A DNA stretch of 64,000 bases from Bryobacteraceae bacterium (GCA_029975915.1 JARKOC010000466.1:251297-315296); one strand, 5' to 3'. Shown: positions 35,451 to 45,098, numbered from the stretch's first letter. Made by a program: numbers and translations. The notes: generated by a model not told the origin, from the sequence alone.

Positions 35451-36572
35451 TTGAGTTCACAGATTTCCGCCGCCGTGTCTGGCGCTGCCGCCGTGACTGC
35501 TTTGCCAGCGCGGCCGGGCCGGTTGGTCAGCCTGGACGCCTACCGCGGCTTCATCATGTTGTTGCTGGTGTCAAACGGCTTTGGGTTGAAGTCACTGGAG
35601 TTGTATCCGGGCTGGCAGTGGCTCGCGGCTCAGGTTGAACATGCTGCCTGGGAAGGATGCACTTTTTGGGATCTGATCCAGCCCGCATTCACTTTTATGG
35701 TGGGCGTCGCAATGCCGCTGGCGTTGGCCCGGCGAGCAGCCGAGGGGGCCAGTCGCGCACAACGCTTCCGCCACGTCGCCTGGCGGGCCTTGGCGCTGAT
35801 CGTTCTCAGTAACATCTATTCGAACTGGGCAGCGCGTCCGGGCCAACTCCGGCTGCAGTTCATCAATGTGCTTTGCCAGATCGCTTTCGGCTACATCATC
35901 TGCTACTTCATCATCCAATTGAAGTTCCGGCTCCAGGCCGTTATCGGCGCTTTCATGCTGGCGGGCTATTGGGCGCTTTTTGCCGCCTTTCCAGGACCTC
36001 AGGGGCCGTGGTCGCAAACCGGCAATATCGGCGCGGTGATCGACCTCCGCATCCTTGGCTACAACTATTCGGGCTACTACACCACCATCAACTTCATCGG
36101 CAACGCCGTGACGATTCTTTTCGGCTGCTGGGCCGGAATGCTCATGCAGCCGGAACGCGATCACGGCGCGAAGTTGAAGATCCTGGGTGTTTGCGCCGCC
36201 GCGTGTTTCGCGCTTGGTCTGGGCCTTGAACCGTTCAACCCCATGATCAAACGGCTGTGGACCTGCTCGTTCACCTTCTTCAGCGCCGGATGGGTGATTC
36301 TGATGATGATGGCCTTCTACTGGGTCATCGAAGTGAAGCAGGTGAAGCGCTGGGCTTTCCCGTTCCTGGTACTGGGGATGAATTCAATCTTCGTCTACTC
36401 GCTCGGTCAGATCGGCATCAGCGGCTGGCTGAATCGCGGCCTGGCCGGCTTCACGGGCAACTTCGCGTTCCTGGGGCCGGCGGGCATGATCCCTCAATCC
36501 CTTCTGGTTCTCGGCGGGCTTTGGTATGTCTGCTACTGGCTCTATCAGAGGAAGATCTTCTTCAAGATCTGA
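35451..36572 (+). CDS. Heparan-alpha-glucosaminide N-acetyltransferase-like membrane protein
   Basis: 373 residues with about nine to ten transmembrane helices. The N-terminal signature is RLVSLDAYRGFIMLLLVSNG, followed by WEGCTFWDLIQPAFTFMVGVAMPLAL, the pattern of the DUF5009/DUF1624 (HGSNAT-like) acyltransferase family. A catalytic His seen in some relatives is not obvious in the first loop, apart from HAAWEGC. The start is a TTG supported by AGGAGG. Members move acetyl groups across the inner membrane onto glycans. The glycan target is unknown. The downstream PIG-L gene is convergent, 6 bases away. Confidence 0.82.
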   Translation: MSSQISAAVSGAAAVTALPARPGRLVSLDAYRGFIMLLLVSNGFGLKSLELYPGWQWLAAQVEHAAWEGCTFWDLIQPAFTFMVGVAMPLALARRAAEGASRAQRFRHVAWRALALIVLSNIYSNWAARPGQLRLQFINVLCQIAFGYIICYFIIQLKFRLQAVIGAFMLAGYWALFAAFPGPQGPWSQTGNIGAVIDLRILGYNYSGYYTTINFIGNAVTILFGCWAGMLMQPERDHGAKLKILGVCAAACFALGLGLEPFNPMIKRLWTCSFTFFSAGWVILMMMAFYWVIEVKQVKRWAFPFLVLGMNSIFVYSLGQIGISGWLNRGLAGFTGNFAFLGPAGMIPQSLLVLGGLWYVCYWLYQRKIFFKI

Positions 36573-36578
36573 CGAGAT

Positions 36579-37520
36579 TCAGAGAGGAACCGCATTCGCC
36601 TTGACGTAGGCGTCCACGCGCGAAGGCTCGGGTCCGATATAGTGATACGGTTCGGCGTAGGCCAGACCAAAGCGCTTTCCAGTTTCCGAGTCCCTGTTGA
36701 GGACAAACAGGCGCGTGTACTCACGATTGGCCGTGGCATCGTCATTGCCCAAGGCCGGCAGGCGCAGGCCTTGTTCGCGAAGCCGTTCACGCAGCCTGGC
36801 GCCGGACTGGCCAGCCGGACCCTGAGCCACATTCAGCGCATTCACAGCCAGTTTGCGATCCATGAAGGCGGTGATGTCTACCACTCGATTCACGATTTGC
36901 GGTCCCCGGGCGAAGTAGTATTTTTCCCGGACAGAATGAGGCTGGAGACCGGCGTCGAGATGCTCCGGGTAGTCCTTGCCCATGCCGGCCATCCAACACG
37001 CCGCTTCGACGGCCCGCGCCGTGACGTAGTGGTCAGGGTTCTCCTCGTAATGGCCCCAGGGATCGAAACAGATCACCGTATCCACTTTCAGCAGGCGGAA
37101 CAGGAAGATCAATCGCAGCCGCAACTCCAAGGGCGAGACCGCATCGAGCATGTGGTTGCGATAATACAGGTCGTAAGTCTTTTTCAATCCAAAGGCTCGG
37201 GCGACGGCGAAGTTGTCCTTTTCGTTGGCGAGAACCCCCTCGCCCACAGTGCCTGGGCCGGTGTGATCGTCGTTGGTGGTCCTGATCAGATAGCCGGTGT
37301 AGCCCTCGTCAATGAGCTTGAGGAGCAAGCCGCCTGCGAACAAGGGCAGATCGTCGGCGTGCGGCTGGATGGCAGCCAGCACCTTGCCTGCATGGGGTCT
37401 GCCCGGTTGAGGGCGTTCGATGTGGACGGCGGGCTCGGCGGGACCTCCGGCCGGGGCGCCCACCGAAGGCACACCCGCCGCTCCAGCCGCAAACTGCGCC
37501 AGGAACTCGCTGCGTTTCAT
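36579..37520 (-). CDS. PIG-L (LmbE-like) N-deacetylase family protein
   Basis: 313 residues. The zinc and catalytic residues of PIG-L enzymes are recognisable: IQPHADDLPLFAGGLL near residue 53 (His-x-Asp-Asp) and ENPDHYVTARAVEAACW, with the third-ligand histidine. The first Asp-Glu of the usual PHPDDE motif is Asp-Leu here. The N-terminus (MKRSEFLAQFAAGAAG) is a weak Tat-like leader. Family members remove acetyl from N-acetylglucosamine-type groups. It faces the acetyltransferase-like gene, so the two may act on opposite sides of an acetylation cycle; that is inferred. Confidence 0.85.
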   Translation of the reverse strand: MKRSEFLAQFAAGAAGVPSVGAPAGGPAEPAVHIERPQPGRPHAGKVLAAIQPHADDLPLFAGGLLLKLIDEGYTGYLIRTTNDDHTGPGTVGEGVLANEKDNFAVARAFGLKKTYDLYYRNHMLDAVSPLELRLRLIFLFRLLKVDTVICFDPWGHYEENPDHYVTARAVEAACWMAGMGKDYPEHLDAGLQPHSVREKYYFARGPQIVNRVVDITAFMDRKLAVNALNVAQGPAGQSGARLRERLREQGLRLPALGNDDATANREYTRLFVLNRDSETGKRFGLAYAEPYHYIGPEPSRVDAYVKANAVPL

Positions 37521-37620
37521 GGGTCAACTGCCTCCCGCCCCGCATCATACAACGGGTGCGGCGAGGCCACGAACACGGCGACTGGGCGAAAAGCCGCTCG
37601 AGGCCGTGGCCCTGCTCCAG

Positions 37621-37830
37621 CTACTTGTTACACGCTGCCCGGCAAGAGCTATTGGACTGCGTGCAGGCGGTCATGGCTTGTGGCGTCTTGGCGTTTCTCT
37701 GGCACGTCTCCAATCTTTTCGCGCAGCCGTCCATGCATTTCTTGACAGCCTCAGCGTTAGCTGAAGGTTTCTTGTCGCCTCCGATGAGAAGAGCGCAGGA
37801 AAGCAGCGCGAGCATCATCAACTTGAGCAT
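37621..37830 (-). CDS. Small secreted twin-CX3C cysteine peptide
   Basis: 69 residues with a signal peptide (residues 1-18). After it, six cysteines at about 32, 36, 43, 56, 63 and 67 have mirror-symmetric spacing: x3, x6, x12, x6, x3. This suggests two helices joined by three stacked disulfides (32-67, 36-63, 43-56), resembling the alpha-hairpinin CX3C/CX3C plan. The start codon has a textbook AGGAGGT site, 5 bases upstream, supporting a real gene despite its size. Charged and short, it could be a toxin-like, inhibitor or metal-binding peptide. I do not recognise a family. Confidence 0.7.
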   Translation of the reverse strand: MLKLMMLALLSCALLIGGDKKPSANAEAVKKCMDGCAKRLETCQRNAKTPQAMTACTQSNSSCRAACNK

Positions 37831-37990
37831 TTAGGACCTCCTGGTCGCTTGCGATTATACGCGAGGCCGCAGCGCTTTGGTGGAATCGGAAAAGATATCT
37901 TTCGATTGGAAGCCGGAGTGAGTGCGACGTCATCCGAGTAAAGGATTCGCGCGCCCAGAACCAGCGCCGCAGGAGCCGAACAAATTGGAA

Positions 37991-38998
37991 TCAACGAGCC
38001 AAAGCAGCACGGTGCTTCCTGGTGGCCTTCTCCACCTGGTCGTGCGACTGATAGGGCAGATACGCGGCGCGCATGACGAAGCGGTAGAGGCGGCCTGGTT
38101 CGTAGTCCGGGACATAAAACTGGAAATCCCAGGCCGGGTTGCCTTGACCGCCGCCCGACGGCGATTGCGTGATGCGGACCTGGTCCTTGGGCCTGAACAT
38201 CTGCACGAAGGCCATACCATGGCTGACGCCGAAGTACCAGGGTTCGGTGAATCGTTGGTGAGAGAAGCTATGGACGAGGGTCAACGGGAACGGCTCGTCG
38301 TGCGGGAAGCGCCGGGTGTCGGAAGTGGATATATGTGTGGAGAGTTCTCCGTGGGCAGGCGTGACGCCGCGAATCCAGACAGGCGGCGCAGCCACATCGG
38401 AGGCCGCCACTCCCCGAAAGTGGATATCGAGCGATTCCGGCTGGTGGATGTAGCTAGCCCAAAATAGGTTGATGTAGCCGTTTCTGAAGGTAGGTTTGCG
38501 AGCAATCAGTTCAATGGTTAACTCGATGGCGCCGTCACGGAGGATCTCGAAACGCTGGCAACTCTCCAGGCTATGGTGGAACGTAGGCGTCTGGCAGAGT
38601 TCAGCGATGTGTTTGTTAATGAGCCGCAGCTCCATAGGATGGTTACGCGGCTCGAACTGAATCTTCCGGTCGGAGTGGGCCGTGCCGTCCAGGATGTGCT
38701 CGAAGTTCAGGCCGGCATATGCGGGGACAAAGAGGTTTTCCTGCCTTCGGGAGTGACGGAGAACCCCGAGGCCGCTGTATCCGGCGCGATGGCCCTTGAG
38801 GAACCCGTCATCTACGGCCGAGTTGTCCACAACAACTGCCTCGACTCCACCCCGTTTCAGCAGGACATAGGGCGTTCCTGGGCGGCTGAATTTGATGTCC
38901 GGGTTGGCCAGCGTCGTCGTGCCACGCTCCTCGGCGGGAGCTAGCACGACGGCTGGCAGCGCGAGGACGGCGAAAAGGAACCAGAATTTGTGCGGCAT
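37991..38998 (-). CDS. Exported protein of unknown function
   Basis: 335 residues with a signal peptide (MPHKFWFLFAVLALPAVVLA). No domain is recognised. The sequence is rich in beta-prone segments (NPDIKFSRPGTPYVLLKRGG, MELRLINKHIAELC, LDIHFRGVAASDVAAP) and in histidine and aromatic residues. It could be a mutarotase-like or jelly-roll fold. Similar proteins appear in Planctomycetes and Acidobacteria, to my recollection without function. It lies alone between the cysteine peptide and a small helical gene. Confidence 0.6.
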   Translation of the reverse strand: MPHKFWFLFAVLALPAVVLAPAEERGTTTLANPDIKFSRPGTPYVLLKRGGVEAVVVDNSAVDDGFLKGHRAGYSGLGVLRHSRRQENLFVPAYAGLNFEHILDGTAHSDRKIQFEPRNHPMELRLINKHIAELCQTPTFHHSLESCQRFEILRDGAIELTIELIARKPTFRNGYINLFWASYIHQPESLDIHFRGVAASDVAAPPVWIRGVTPAHGELSTHISTSDTRRFPHDEPFPLTLVHSFSHQRFTEPWYFGVSHGMAFVQMFRPKDQVRITQSPSGGGQGNPAWDFQFYVPDYEPGRLYRFVMRAAYLPYQSHDQVEKATRKHRAALAR

Positions 38999-39169
38999 TT
39001 GCTGATGAGTGTACTATGCGCGGATACGCGTCCTGCGGACCGCGAGAAGCGCCACTCAACAGCAGTCCCGCCACATTCAGCCAAGCTATCGTTGAACCGG
39101 AATCGTCGAGAGATGCCTGACTGGAGTTGGGCGATGGCGCTAGCCCCGTGAGACAATAGAGGCCAGTTC

Positions 39170-39433
39170 ATGCTTCAGAATTCCGACTTCTTTGGCGACA
39201 TCGACCTGGATCTGCTCTACATTGCCAGCCGTCTCAAGGAGGCCAAACGCCTCGAATCAGTGCTTGACGCCGCCGGCCTGGATTACCTGATCGAAACCGA
39301 CACCTACCGCGGGGGATTCATCTTCGTCTCCGAGCGGGTTGGCGCGTTCTTCTACTCGCGCCCTGAAGATACCGAACGCGCCCGCGAAGCGATGACGGCT
39401 GCCGGCTTCAAGCCGTACAGCACGGCAGAATAA
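39170..39433 (+). CDS. Small protein, DUF2007-like
   Basis: 87 residues, ATG with AGAGG 7 bases ahead. The central part (KEAKRLESVLDAAGLDYLIET, then DTERAREAMTAAGFKP) resembles the ferredoxin-like alpha/beta fold of DUF2007 and similar small putative signalling proteins. No signal peptide. No functional context. Confidence 0.6.
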   Translation: MLQNSDFFGDIDLDLLYIASRLKEAKRLESVLDAAGLDYLIETDTYRGGFIFVSERVGAFFYSRPEDTERAREAMTAAGFKPYSTAE

Positions 39434-39522
39434 ACCGCATTGCGCGCGGCTCCTTTGCACCGCAGGTCCCAGCGATTCACCAAGATTGCAGGAGCCGGGC
39501 TCACAAGCAGCGGAGCTGAGGC

Positions 39523-42315
39523 TTACTGCGCTTGCTTCGCGTTGACCACGGGAAGTGAGAAGTAATTCGAGATCTGGAAACTCTGTGCGATGTATCCGCT
39601 GGTTTGTGGATTCGTCGGGATGTCGCTATTCAGTTCGAGGTGCACCTCATAGACCCCGATCAGCCCCTGCACCAGACCGGCGAACAGGACGTTTGCCGTC
39701 TTGCCGCCCACCATCGACGAGACGAACTCGGTGACGTCGTTGAGCGCCGGCCCCTGGTAGGGCTGGCCAGTAATCATGGCCTTCTTGGCTTCCGCCGGAC
39801 CCACTAAGCCAAGACCAGTGGCCAGTACGACGATCGTCTCGCCGGGAACCGCCGGGTTGTCGTCGGTAATCACGGCCCCTGCTTCGTTGGCGCAGCAAAG
39901 TTCCGTATTCAGGGCCGTCATGATGACGGAACCCTCGATGGTACTGCCGACACCGCCATCCGTGGATTTGGCCGAAATCGGAATCCCGTTGCCGACAGGA
40001 CCGGGGATGCGGGCACGAAGGCGTACGCGGGTGAAGGTTCCTGAGCCAAAAGCTTCGACCTCGGGGTCGAATGCGTTGATCAGCAGCACAAGCGCATCTC
40101 TCACACTGTAGAGCGTGTCCCCTGCCTGGACCCTATAAGTGTACTTGCGCCCCCGAATCGTGATGGATGCCTCATCGCCGGGCTGGATCGAGCCGTCCAC
40201 GGAAACCGTGGCAGTGGCCGAGGATGAGTAGTGGAATGCCACTCCAGGCGCCGGCGGAAGCGAAGCGTCGGTAAATACGCTGGGATTCTGAGCGATGACG
40301 CGAACCGCGACAGGCGTGGACACCGTCACGCGGCCGTCCGCTCTGACGGTCCGGATGACGGCGCTGGCGGAAGTGACATCGGTCAGCACGACAGGCATTT
40401 GGCAGACAATCCTGTCGGGCGCCACCAGAACCAAAGGCGCCTGTAGGCCGTCGAAAAACACCTGCGTGTTCGCAAGTGAAAGCGGCAGCGGTTTGGCGAG
40501 GCTCTGCACCTCTGAGGTGAAGTCCGCCAGATTATCGCCAAGAATGGTAACCAGACCGAATGGAGCGACTTTGGCGGCATCCTGTCCACCCGCGAGAGTC
40601 GTGCCGGAGGCCGTCAGGGTGATTGTGGTGGTGGACGGGTTCACCTTGGTTTCGAGCGAGACATTATTACCCAGCTGCCCGGCGTTCCTGGCGTACAACA
40701 TCACCGCTTGGAAGGTGTAATTCGGAAGAGCGACGACGTAGGGATCGCCCGCGCCGGCATTGATGGCTTCGACAAAACGAGTGATGATGTTGTCCCAAGT
40801 GTCGTTTTCGACCACCGTGACTGTGTATTCCTTCTTTGTGTCCTCGTCGTTGGTGTCGCCAATGGTGATGGTTAATTTGTCGCCTTTTGTGGAGAACTTG
40901 TTGTCTGTCGTGTCGAGGTCCAGCGAGCCCCCCAGGACCACGTTGCCCTGAGCATAGACATTCGGATTGGCGGCATTGCGCACGGCGGCCAGCGGCAGAG
41001 GGAAATCGGCTGGGGAATAGAGCAGCACTCTGCGGTTAAAGGTGTCGGCAACGTAGAGGTTCACGCCGTCCCAGGCCAGCGCACCAGGCGTCCGGAATGA
41101 ATCGGTAGATGCGATGCGGTCGGGTTCGGCCGAGTCCGAAGCCTGGTTGAGTTCAGCGCTCTGCTGCCCAAGTACGACAGTGGCGGCCGCGGCATTTTCG
41201 GTTGGAATCGAGTCATAGACCAGCACGCGATCGTTGCCAGAATCAGAAATGTAAAGCCTGGTCCCGTCAGAGAGAGCAAACCGCGGCATGGACATCGACT
41301 TGGCGCACAGCGCCGGATAGGTGGGCTCGCCGTCGTCGTTGGTCCCGTTGGACTCGCACAGTTTTGTAACGTTATTCGGAAGATACGACGTCATGTCCGG
41401 CTGGCCGACCACAACATCGGCGGATTGACCGTTGGTGGTGGGAATCGAGTTCCAGATCAACACGCGGCTCAACCCGAGGTCGGCCACATAGAGGCGCCTC
41501 CCATCCGTGGTCACAGAAACCGGGTTCCTCATGCTATTGGCTCGGGCTACCGGCTCCTGCGCCAGAGAGGTCTGCTGGTCGGTGGTGAGGTTCGGCTGGC
41601 CGAGGACTAGTTTGGCTTCTGGATTGTTCTGGCTGACCACGCCGAAATAGACGACGCGGTTATTCTGGGTATCCGCCACCCAGAGGCCGTCGGCATCATC
41701 GAGCCAGACGCCCTGCGGGCCACGCAAGGTCTTCGCATTCAGCGCCCTGGTCGCCCTGCCAGTGACGAAGTCGGGTTGACCGACGACGTAATCGGCCGGG
41801 GTGGCATGATTTGTCGGGAGACTGCGCCAGATTAACACCCGGTTGTTGTCGGTGTCGGCCACGGCCAGCAAGCGCCCGTTATAGGCGACCCCGAGCGGCC
41901 GGTTGACCGTATTTTGCGCAACCGCCTGCGGAAATGTAACTTTGTCAAATCCAGTCTGCCCCAACACCGTGGTTGCCTTGCCGATGCAGGCCGGGCAGCG
42001 TTTGTCGTCTTGCGGGAACATTTCCCGCAGGCCGATCACCTGCCGATCCAGATCCCTATAGATCAGCACCCTGTTGTTGTTCGGCTCAGCTCCGACGCGG
42101 TTGGAATCGGCCACAATAAGCGTGTTGGCGGCATAGGCGACACCATTCAACGAGCCAAGCAAAACGTCGGATGCGCCGGGATCAGCAGACACCATCGGGC
42201 TTTGACCAATCGCGAGCCGTGCCGCCTGACCGGTTGCAAACTGTTGAGCAGTCACGGGACCGGACAAAGCCATGGCGGCGAACAGGGTTAGGGTGAACCA
42301 CTTCTTCGTTGGCAT
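39523..42315 (-). CDS. Large secreted NHL/propeller protein with interleaved beta domains
   Basis: 930 residues from the ATG at 42315, which gives a signal peptide (WFTLTLFAAMALSGPVTAQ). Residues 25-440 carry repeated blades with the mark VVGQPDFVTG, LVLGQPNLTT, VVVGQPDMTS and VVLGQQSAEL, typical of Solibacter secreted propellers. Two copies of an about 100-residue beta domain (residues 478-576 and 699-801) are interleaved with C-terminal Solibacter-type segments. Its parts suggest an extracellular binding or adhesion protein. It is transcribed alone. Confidence 0.8.
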   Translation of the reverse strand: MPTKKWFTLTLFAAMALSGPVTAQQFATGQAARLAIGQSPMVSADPGASDVLLGSLNGVAYAANTLIVADSNRVGAEPNNNRVLIYRDLDRQVIGLREMFPQDDKRCPACIGKATTVLGQTGFDKVTFPQAVAQNTVNRPLGVAYNGRLLAVADTDNNRVLIWRSLPTNHATPADYVVGQPDFVTGRATRALNAKTLRGPQGVWLDDADGLWVADTQNNRVVYFGVVSQNNPEAKLVLGQPNLTTDQQTSLAQEPVARANSMRNPVSVTTDGRRLYVADLGLSRVLIWNSIPTTNGQSADVVVGQPDMTSYLPNNVTKLCESNGTNDDGEPTYPALCAKSMSMPRFALSDGTRLYISDSGNDRVLVYDSIPTENAAAATVVLGQQSAELNQASDSAEPDRIASTDSFRTPGALAWDGVNLYVADTFNRRVLLYSPADFPLPLAAVRNAANPNVYAQGNVVLGGSLDLDTTDNKFSTKGDKLTITIGDTNDEDTKKEYTVTVVENDTWDNIITRFVEAINAGAGDPYVVALPNYTFQAVMLYARNAGQLGNNVSLETKVNPSTTTITLTASGTTLAGGQDAAKVAPFGLVTILGDNLADFTSEVQSLAKPLPLSLANTQVFFDGLQAPLVLVAPDRIVCQMPVVLTDVTSASAVIRTVRADGRVTVSTPVAVRVIAQNPSVFTDASLPPAPGVAFHYSSSATATVSVDGSIQPGDEASITIRGRKYTYRVQAGDTLYSVRDALVLLINAFDPEVEAFGSGTFTRVRLRARIPGPVGNGIPISAKSTDGGVGSTIEGSVIMTALNTELCCANEAGAVITDDNPAVPGETIVVLATGLGLVGPAEAKKAMITGQPYQGPALNDVTEFVSSMVGGKTANVLFAGLVQGLIGVYEVHLELNSDIPTNPQTSGYIAQSFQISNYFSLPVVNAKQAQ

Positions 42316-42442
42316 GGATTTAAGCAAACTCTCAGTATATCAATCGAATCGAAGGGCCAGCAGAGTTTAGGGCCAGGACAAACCGGCCACAGGGGGCCTG
42401 CGGCAACAAGTCTGTGACGCGTGCGGGCGCGTCCCGGTTTCT

Positions 42443-44278
42443 CTACCAGATATAGTCCGAGGCGATCTCACGGCGCTTATACCCGTCGAGCACGTGCACC
42501 ACCCTGAGCCGCTTCAACTTAGCCGCTGGCAACTGCCCCGAAGGAACGTAAAGAATACTTCTGCCCAGGTGGGCCGCTATCGACTTGAAGATCGACCTCG
42601 GCGGCCTCGATGCCACATAAACGACATGGCGTTCCAACGAGTAATCCAGAGCGGCGAGCAGGAGCCGTTCGCTGTGCGAGTCGGCAAAATCGTAGTCGCC
42701 GTCCTGCCATACGTCGAACATCCTGCGGGCCGGCAGGGTCATCATCAGGCCGCCATACTCGGCGCGGCCAATTCCCGGTCCGACGACATGGGCGAACGGG
42801 TGGGTGGAGTAAAACGCCATGTCGCTCTCGTTCTGGTGCTCGCCGAGCCAGGTGGTGAGAAAATCGTAACGTTCGTCGTGGTCCTGGTCGAAAATGATGA
42901 CCACTGCTCCCACCTGCCCGTTGAGCCTTTCCAGGCGTTTGACGTAGATCTTGCCCTCGTACCAGTTGCGGATGGTCTCGCGTATGTCGACGCCGTCGAG
43001 CATCGATGTCGAGAAAGGCTCCGTCCTGACCCGCTCTTCGCTGACCATGGACCGCGCCTTTTGCTTCACAAAGCGGCCAAACTCCTCGATCACCAGATCT
43101 TCCGGCGGATAGCTACAGATCGCCGAGCCGTCGATCTGGCTCGCCCATTCGCCAGGCGTGGACTCCTTGGGACGGGGTTTCAATCCTCTCGGGATCAGCC
43201 TGCGTTTCATCCTGGGCAGCCGCCGGCGGAGCTTCATCTTCCGTGTGTTGAGCCAGATCTCGTCCGCACTGAGGTGCACGGTGGGTAATTCCGCGTCTTT
43301 CTGCTGCCAAGGCCAGGTTCCCGCAAGCCGCCACAGTTCCCAGGCGTAGTTGTCGTCAACGATCGCCCTTGCCGCGGTTGTCAGATCGTAAAGCGAGGCG
43401 ACCAGTTGCTGATCCAGATACGCCAGATTGCGGGAGTAGCGCGCCAGTGCTCGCCGGTGCCAATGCTCCAGCTTGTCGCCGGTCTGGGCTTCGTAGTGGG
43501 TCTCGGCCTCCTTCAGCAAATCGAACTGGATGCGCCTCCGGTCGAGAAACTGCACCGCGTCGCTCTGCTGGCGGAAGCGTTCGTAGCGCTCCTGCAAGTA
43601 CGGCATCTCGACCGTGATCTGGCCGAGACAATCCGGGTGCGGATGAACCAGATCGGGACCGATCAGGGCAAGCCGGCGCTCCGGACGGTTCTGCGGCGTC
43701 TCCATGGCATCCAGAAGCGCATCGAGCACGTTCAGTGACACCACCGCCACAAGCCGGCGTTCCGGGTCGCTGCCTTGGAGCTTCCAGGCCATTGCTGCGG
43801 CATGCGCTTCGATCTCGTCATTGCGCTGGCTCGGATGCACCCGATAGGCGTCCACGTACGCCTGGTATCCGGCTGATCGCAACGCATGAGAATCGGGATA
43901 GTTGTCCTGCAAGTGCGGCCTGTCGACGGCATCAGGCTCGATGAACAGAACATCGGCGCCCAATTCAAAGGCTGTCCGGACCGCTTCGACAAACGGATCG
44001 GCCGGTTCGACCACCAGATAGACGGCCCGCTCGGATTCCTGGTCCTCGGGATAGACCAGCGCGGTCAACCTCGGCAGGCGCTCGATCGCAGCCAGATATG
44101 CCGCTTGCAGCCAGCCGGGCAGTTCTACGGCGACTACTTCCGGCTGCGACTCGATGATCCGCCGCCGGACCTCCAGGGCAAACTCCATCCGCCCCGGCAC
44201 GACCGGAACATACTCGATATGCCCGCGTTCAAGGCTCGAGAAATCAAAACCAGGGATGTCGTCAGCCGCGCCGGACAT
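42443..44278 (-). CDS. 611-residue MoxR-partner protein of unknown function
   Basis: Cytoplasmic, without signal peptide. The N-terminal 200 residues (VVAVELPGWLQAAYLAAIERL, PFVEAVRTAFELGADVLFIEPD, RRLVAVVSLNVLDALL) are alternating strand-helix units and look distantly like the TraB/PrgY/ChaN fold found in DUF5682-type MoxR partners. The C-terminal third (GAVVIIFDQDHDERYDFLTTW, AFYSTHPFAHVVGPGIGRAEYGGLM) lacks the DxSxS metal site of a VWA domain. It overlaps the MoxR gene by 17 bases. I know no name for this family. Confidence 0.7.
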   Translation of the reverse strand: MSGAADDIPGFDFSSLERGHIEYVPVVPGRMEFALEVRRRIIESQPEVVAVELPGWLQAAYLAAIERLPRLTALVYPEDQESERAVYLVVEPADPFVEAVRTAFELGADVLFIEPDAVDRPHLQDNYPDSHALRSAGYQAYVDAYRVHPSQRNDEIEAHAAAMAWKLQGSDPERRLVAVVSLNVLDALLDAMETPQNRPERRLALIGPDLVHPHPDCLGQITVEMPYLQERYERFRQQSDAVQFLDRRRIQFDLLKEAETHYEAQTGDKLEHWHRRALARYSRNLAYLDQQLVASLYDLTTAARAIVDDNYAWELWRLAGTWPWQQKDAELPTVHLSADEIWLNTRKMKLRRRLPRMKRRLIPRGLKPRPKESTPGEWASQIDGSAICSYPPEDLVIEEFGRFVKQKARSMVSEERVRTEPFSTSMLDGVDIRETIRNWYEGKIYVKRLERLNGQVGAVVIIFDQDHDERYDFLTTWLGEHQNESDMAFYSTHPFAHVVGPGIGRAEYGGLMMTLPARRMFDVWQDGDYDFADSHSERLLLAALDYSLERHVVYVASRPPRSIFKSIAAHLGRSILYVPSGQLPAAKLKRLRVVHVLDGYKRREIASDYIW

Positions 44279-45098
44279 ACCTCATCGCCTCTTCGCCAAG
44301 CGTGTGACGGATTGAAAAACTCAGCGCATGCTCGTAGCCGCCGCCCAGCGTCGGCTCGACCATCAGTTTGGCGGCATAGCGTCCAATATTGATGCCGTCG
44401 CGGACCGTGTACCGTTCCTCGGAGGCGTGGGCCTGTTGCAGGAAATCGACGATGTAATCGAGCGCGCGGTCCTCGGCAAACGGGAGGTTCTCGCGCAGAA
44501 TGGCCAGTTCCTCCTCGCGCTCCGGGAAGTCGATGAGGATCTGGGGCTGGAGACGCGAATGGATGTATTCAGGCAGATCGAATGTAGACGAATCGTCGTT
44601 CATCGTGGCGACGATGCGGAAAAGCGGGTGAGCCTTGATCTTGATGCCGGCGACGATGCTTTCGACATAGCGCCGGCCGTCGAGCAGCGGCGCCAGGCTG
44701 GCCCAGCTCTTTTCCGACATGCGGTTGCCTTCGTCGAGGATGGCGACACCGCCGCGCAGCATGGCCGTGGCCAGTGGGCTTGCGACGTAGCGCAACGACT
44801 GCGGCCCGTCGATGACGGGCTGGACGATGAGGTCCTCGGGGCGCGTATCGACGGTGGCCTGCATGACATAGACTTCACGGCCCAGCCTCTGCGCCGCGGC
44901 ATAAGCCAGAGTCGTCTTGCCCACGCCCGGCTTGCCGATGAGCCTGGGATTCATCGGCTGGTCCGCGCCATCCACCACCAGCCAGGCGGCCAGCAACTGG
45001 CGCATTACGTCTTCCTGACCGACCCAGCGGACGGGTAGTTCGTCCGGGTGCGCCAGATGCAGTTCGACACCTTCGATATCGGCTACCATACCGTTCAT
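44262..45098 (-). CDS. MoxR-family AAA+ ATPase
   Basis: 278 residues from the ATG at 45098; the longer frame to 45251 is low-complexity and unsupported. Walker A is GKPGVGKTT (residues 55-63), Walker B is GVAILDEGNRM (Asp-Glu near 122-123), with MSEKSWASLAPLLDGR and HPLFRIVATMNDDSSTFDLP (sensor 1), and HSRLQPQILIDFPERE (arginine region). MoxR ATPases act with a partner, often a VWA protein, to remodel protein complexes or insert cofactors. Here the partner gene overlaps it, and no VWA gene is present. Confidence 0.92.
   Translation of the reverse strand: MNGMVADIEGVELHLAHPDELPVRWVGQEDVMRQLLAAWLVVDGADQPMNPRLIGKPGVGKTTLAYAAAQRLGREVYVMQATVDTRPEDLIVQPVIDGPQSLRYVASPLATAMLRGGVAILDEGNRMSEKSWASLAPLLDGRRYVESIVAGIKIKAHPLFRIVATMNDDSSTFDLPEYIHSRLQPQILIDFPEREEELAILRENLPFAEDRALDYIVDFLQQAHASEERYTVRDGINIGRYAAKLMVEPTLGGGYEHALSFSIRHTLGEEAMRYVRRG

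Noticed and set aside
42443..44278. VWA domain in the MoxR partner
   Set aside because: No DxSxS or matching metal-site residues found in the region that would hold it.
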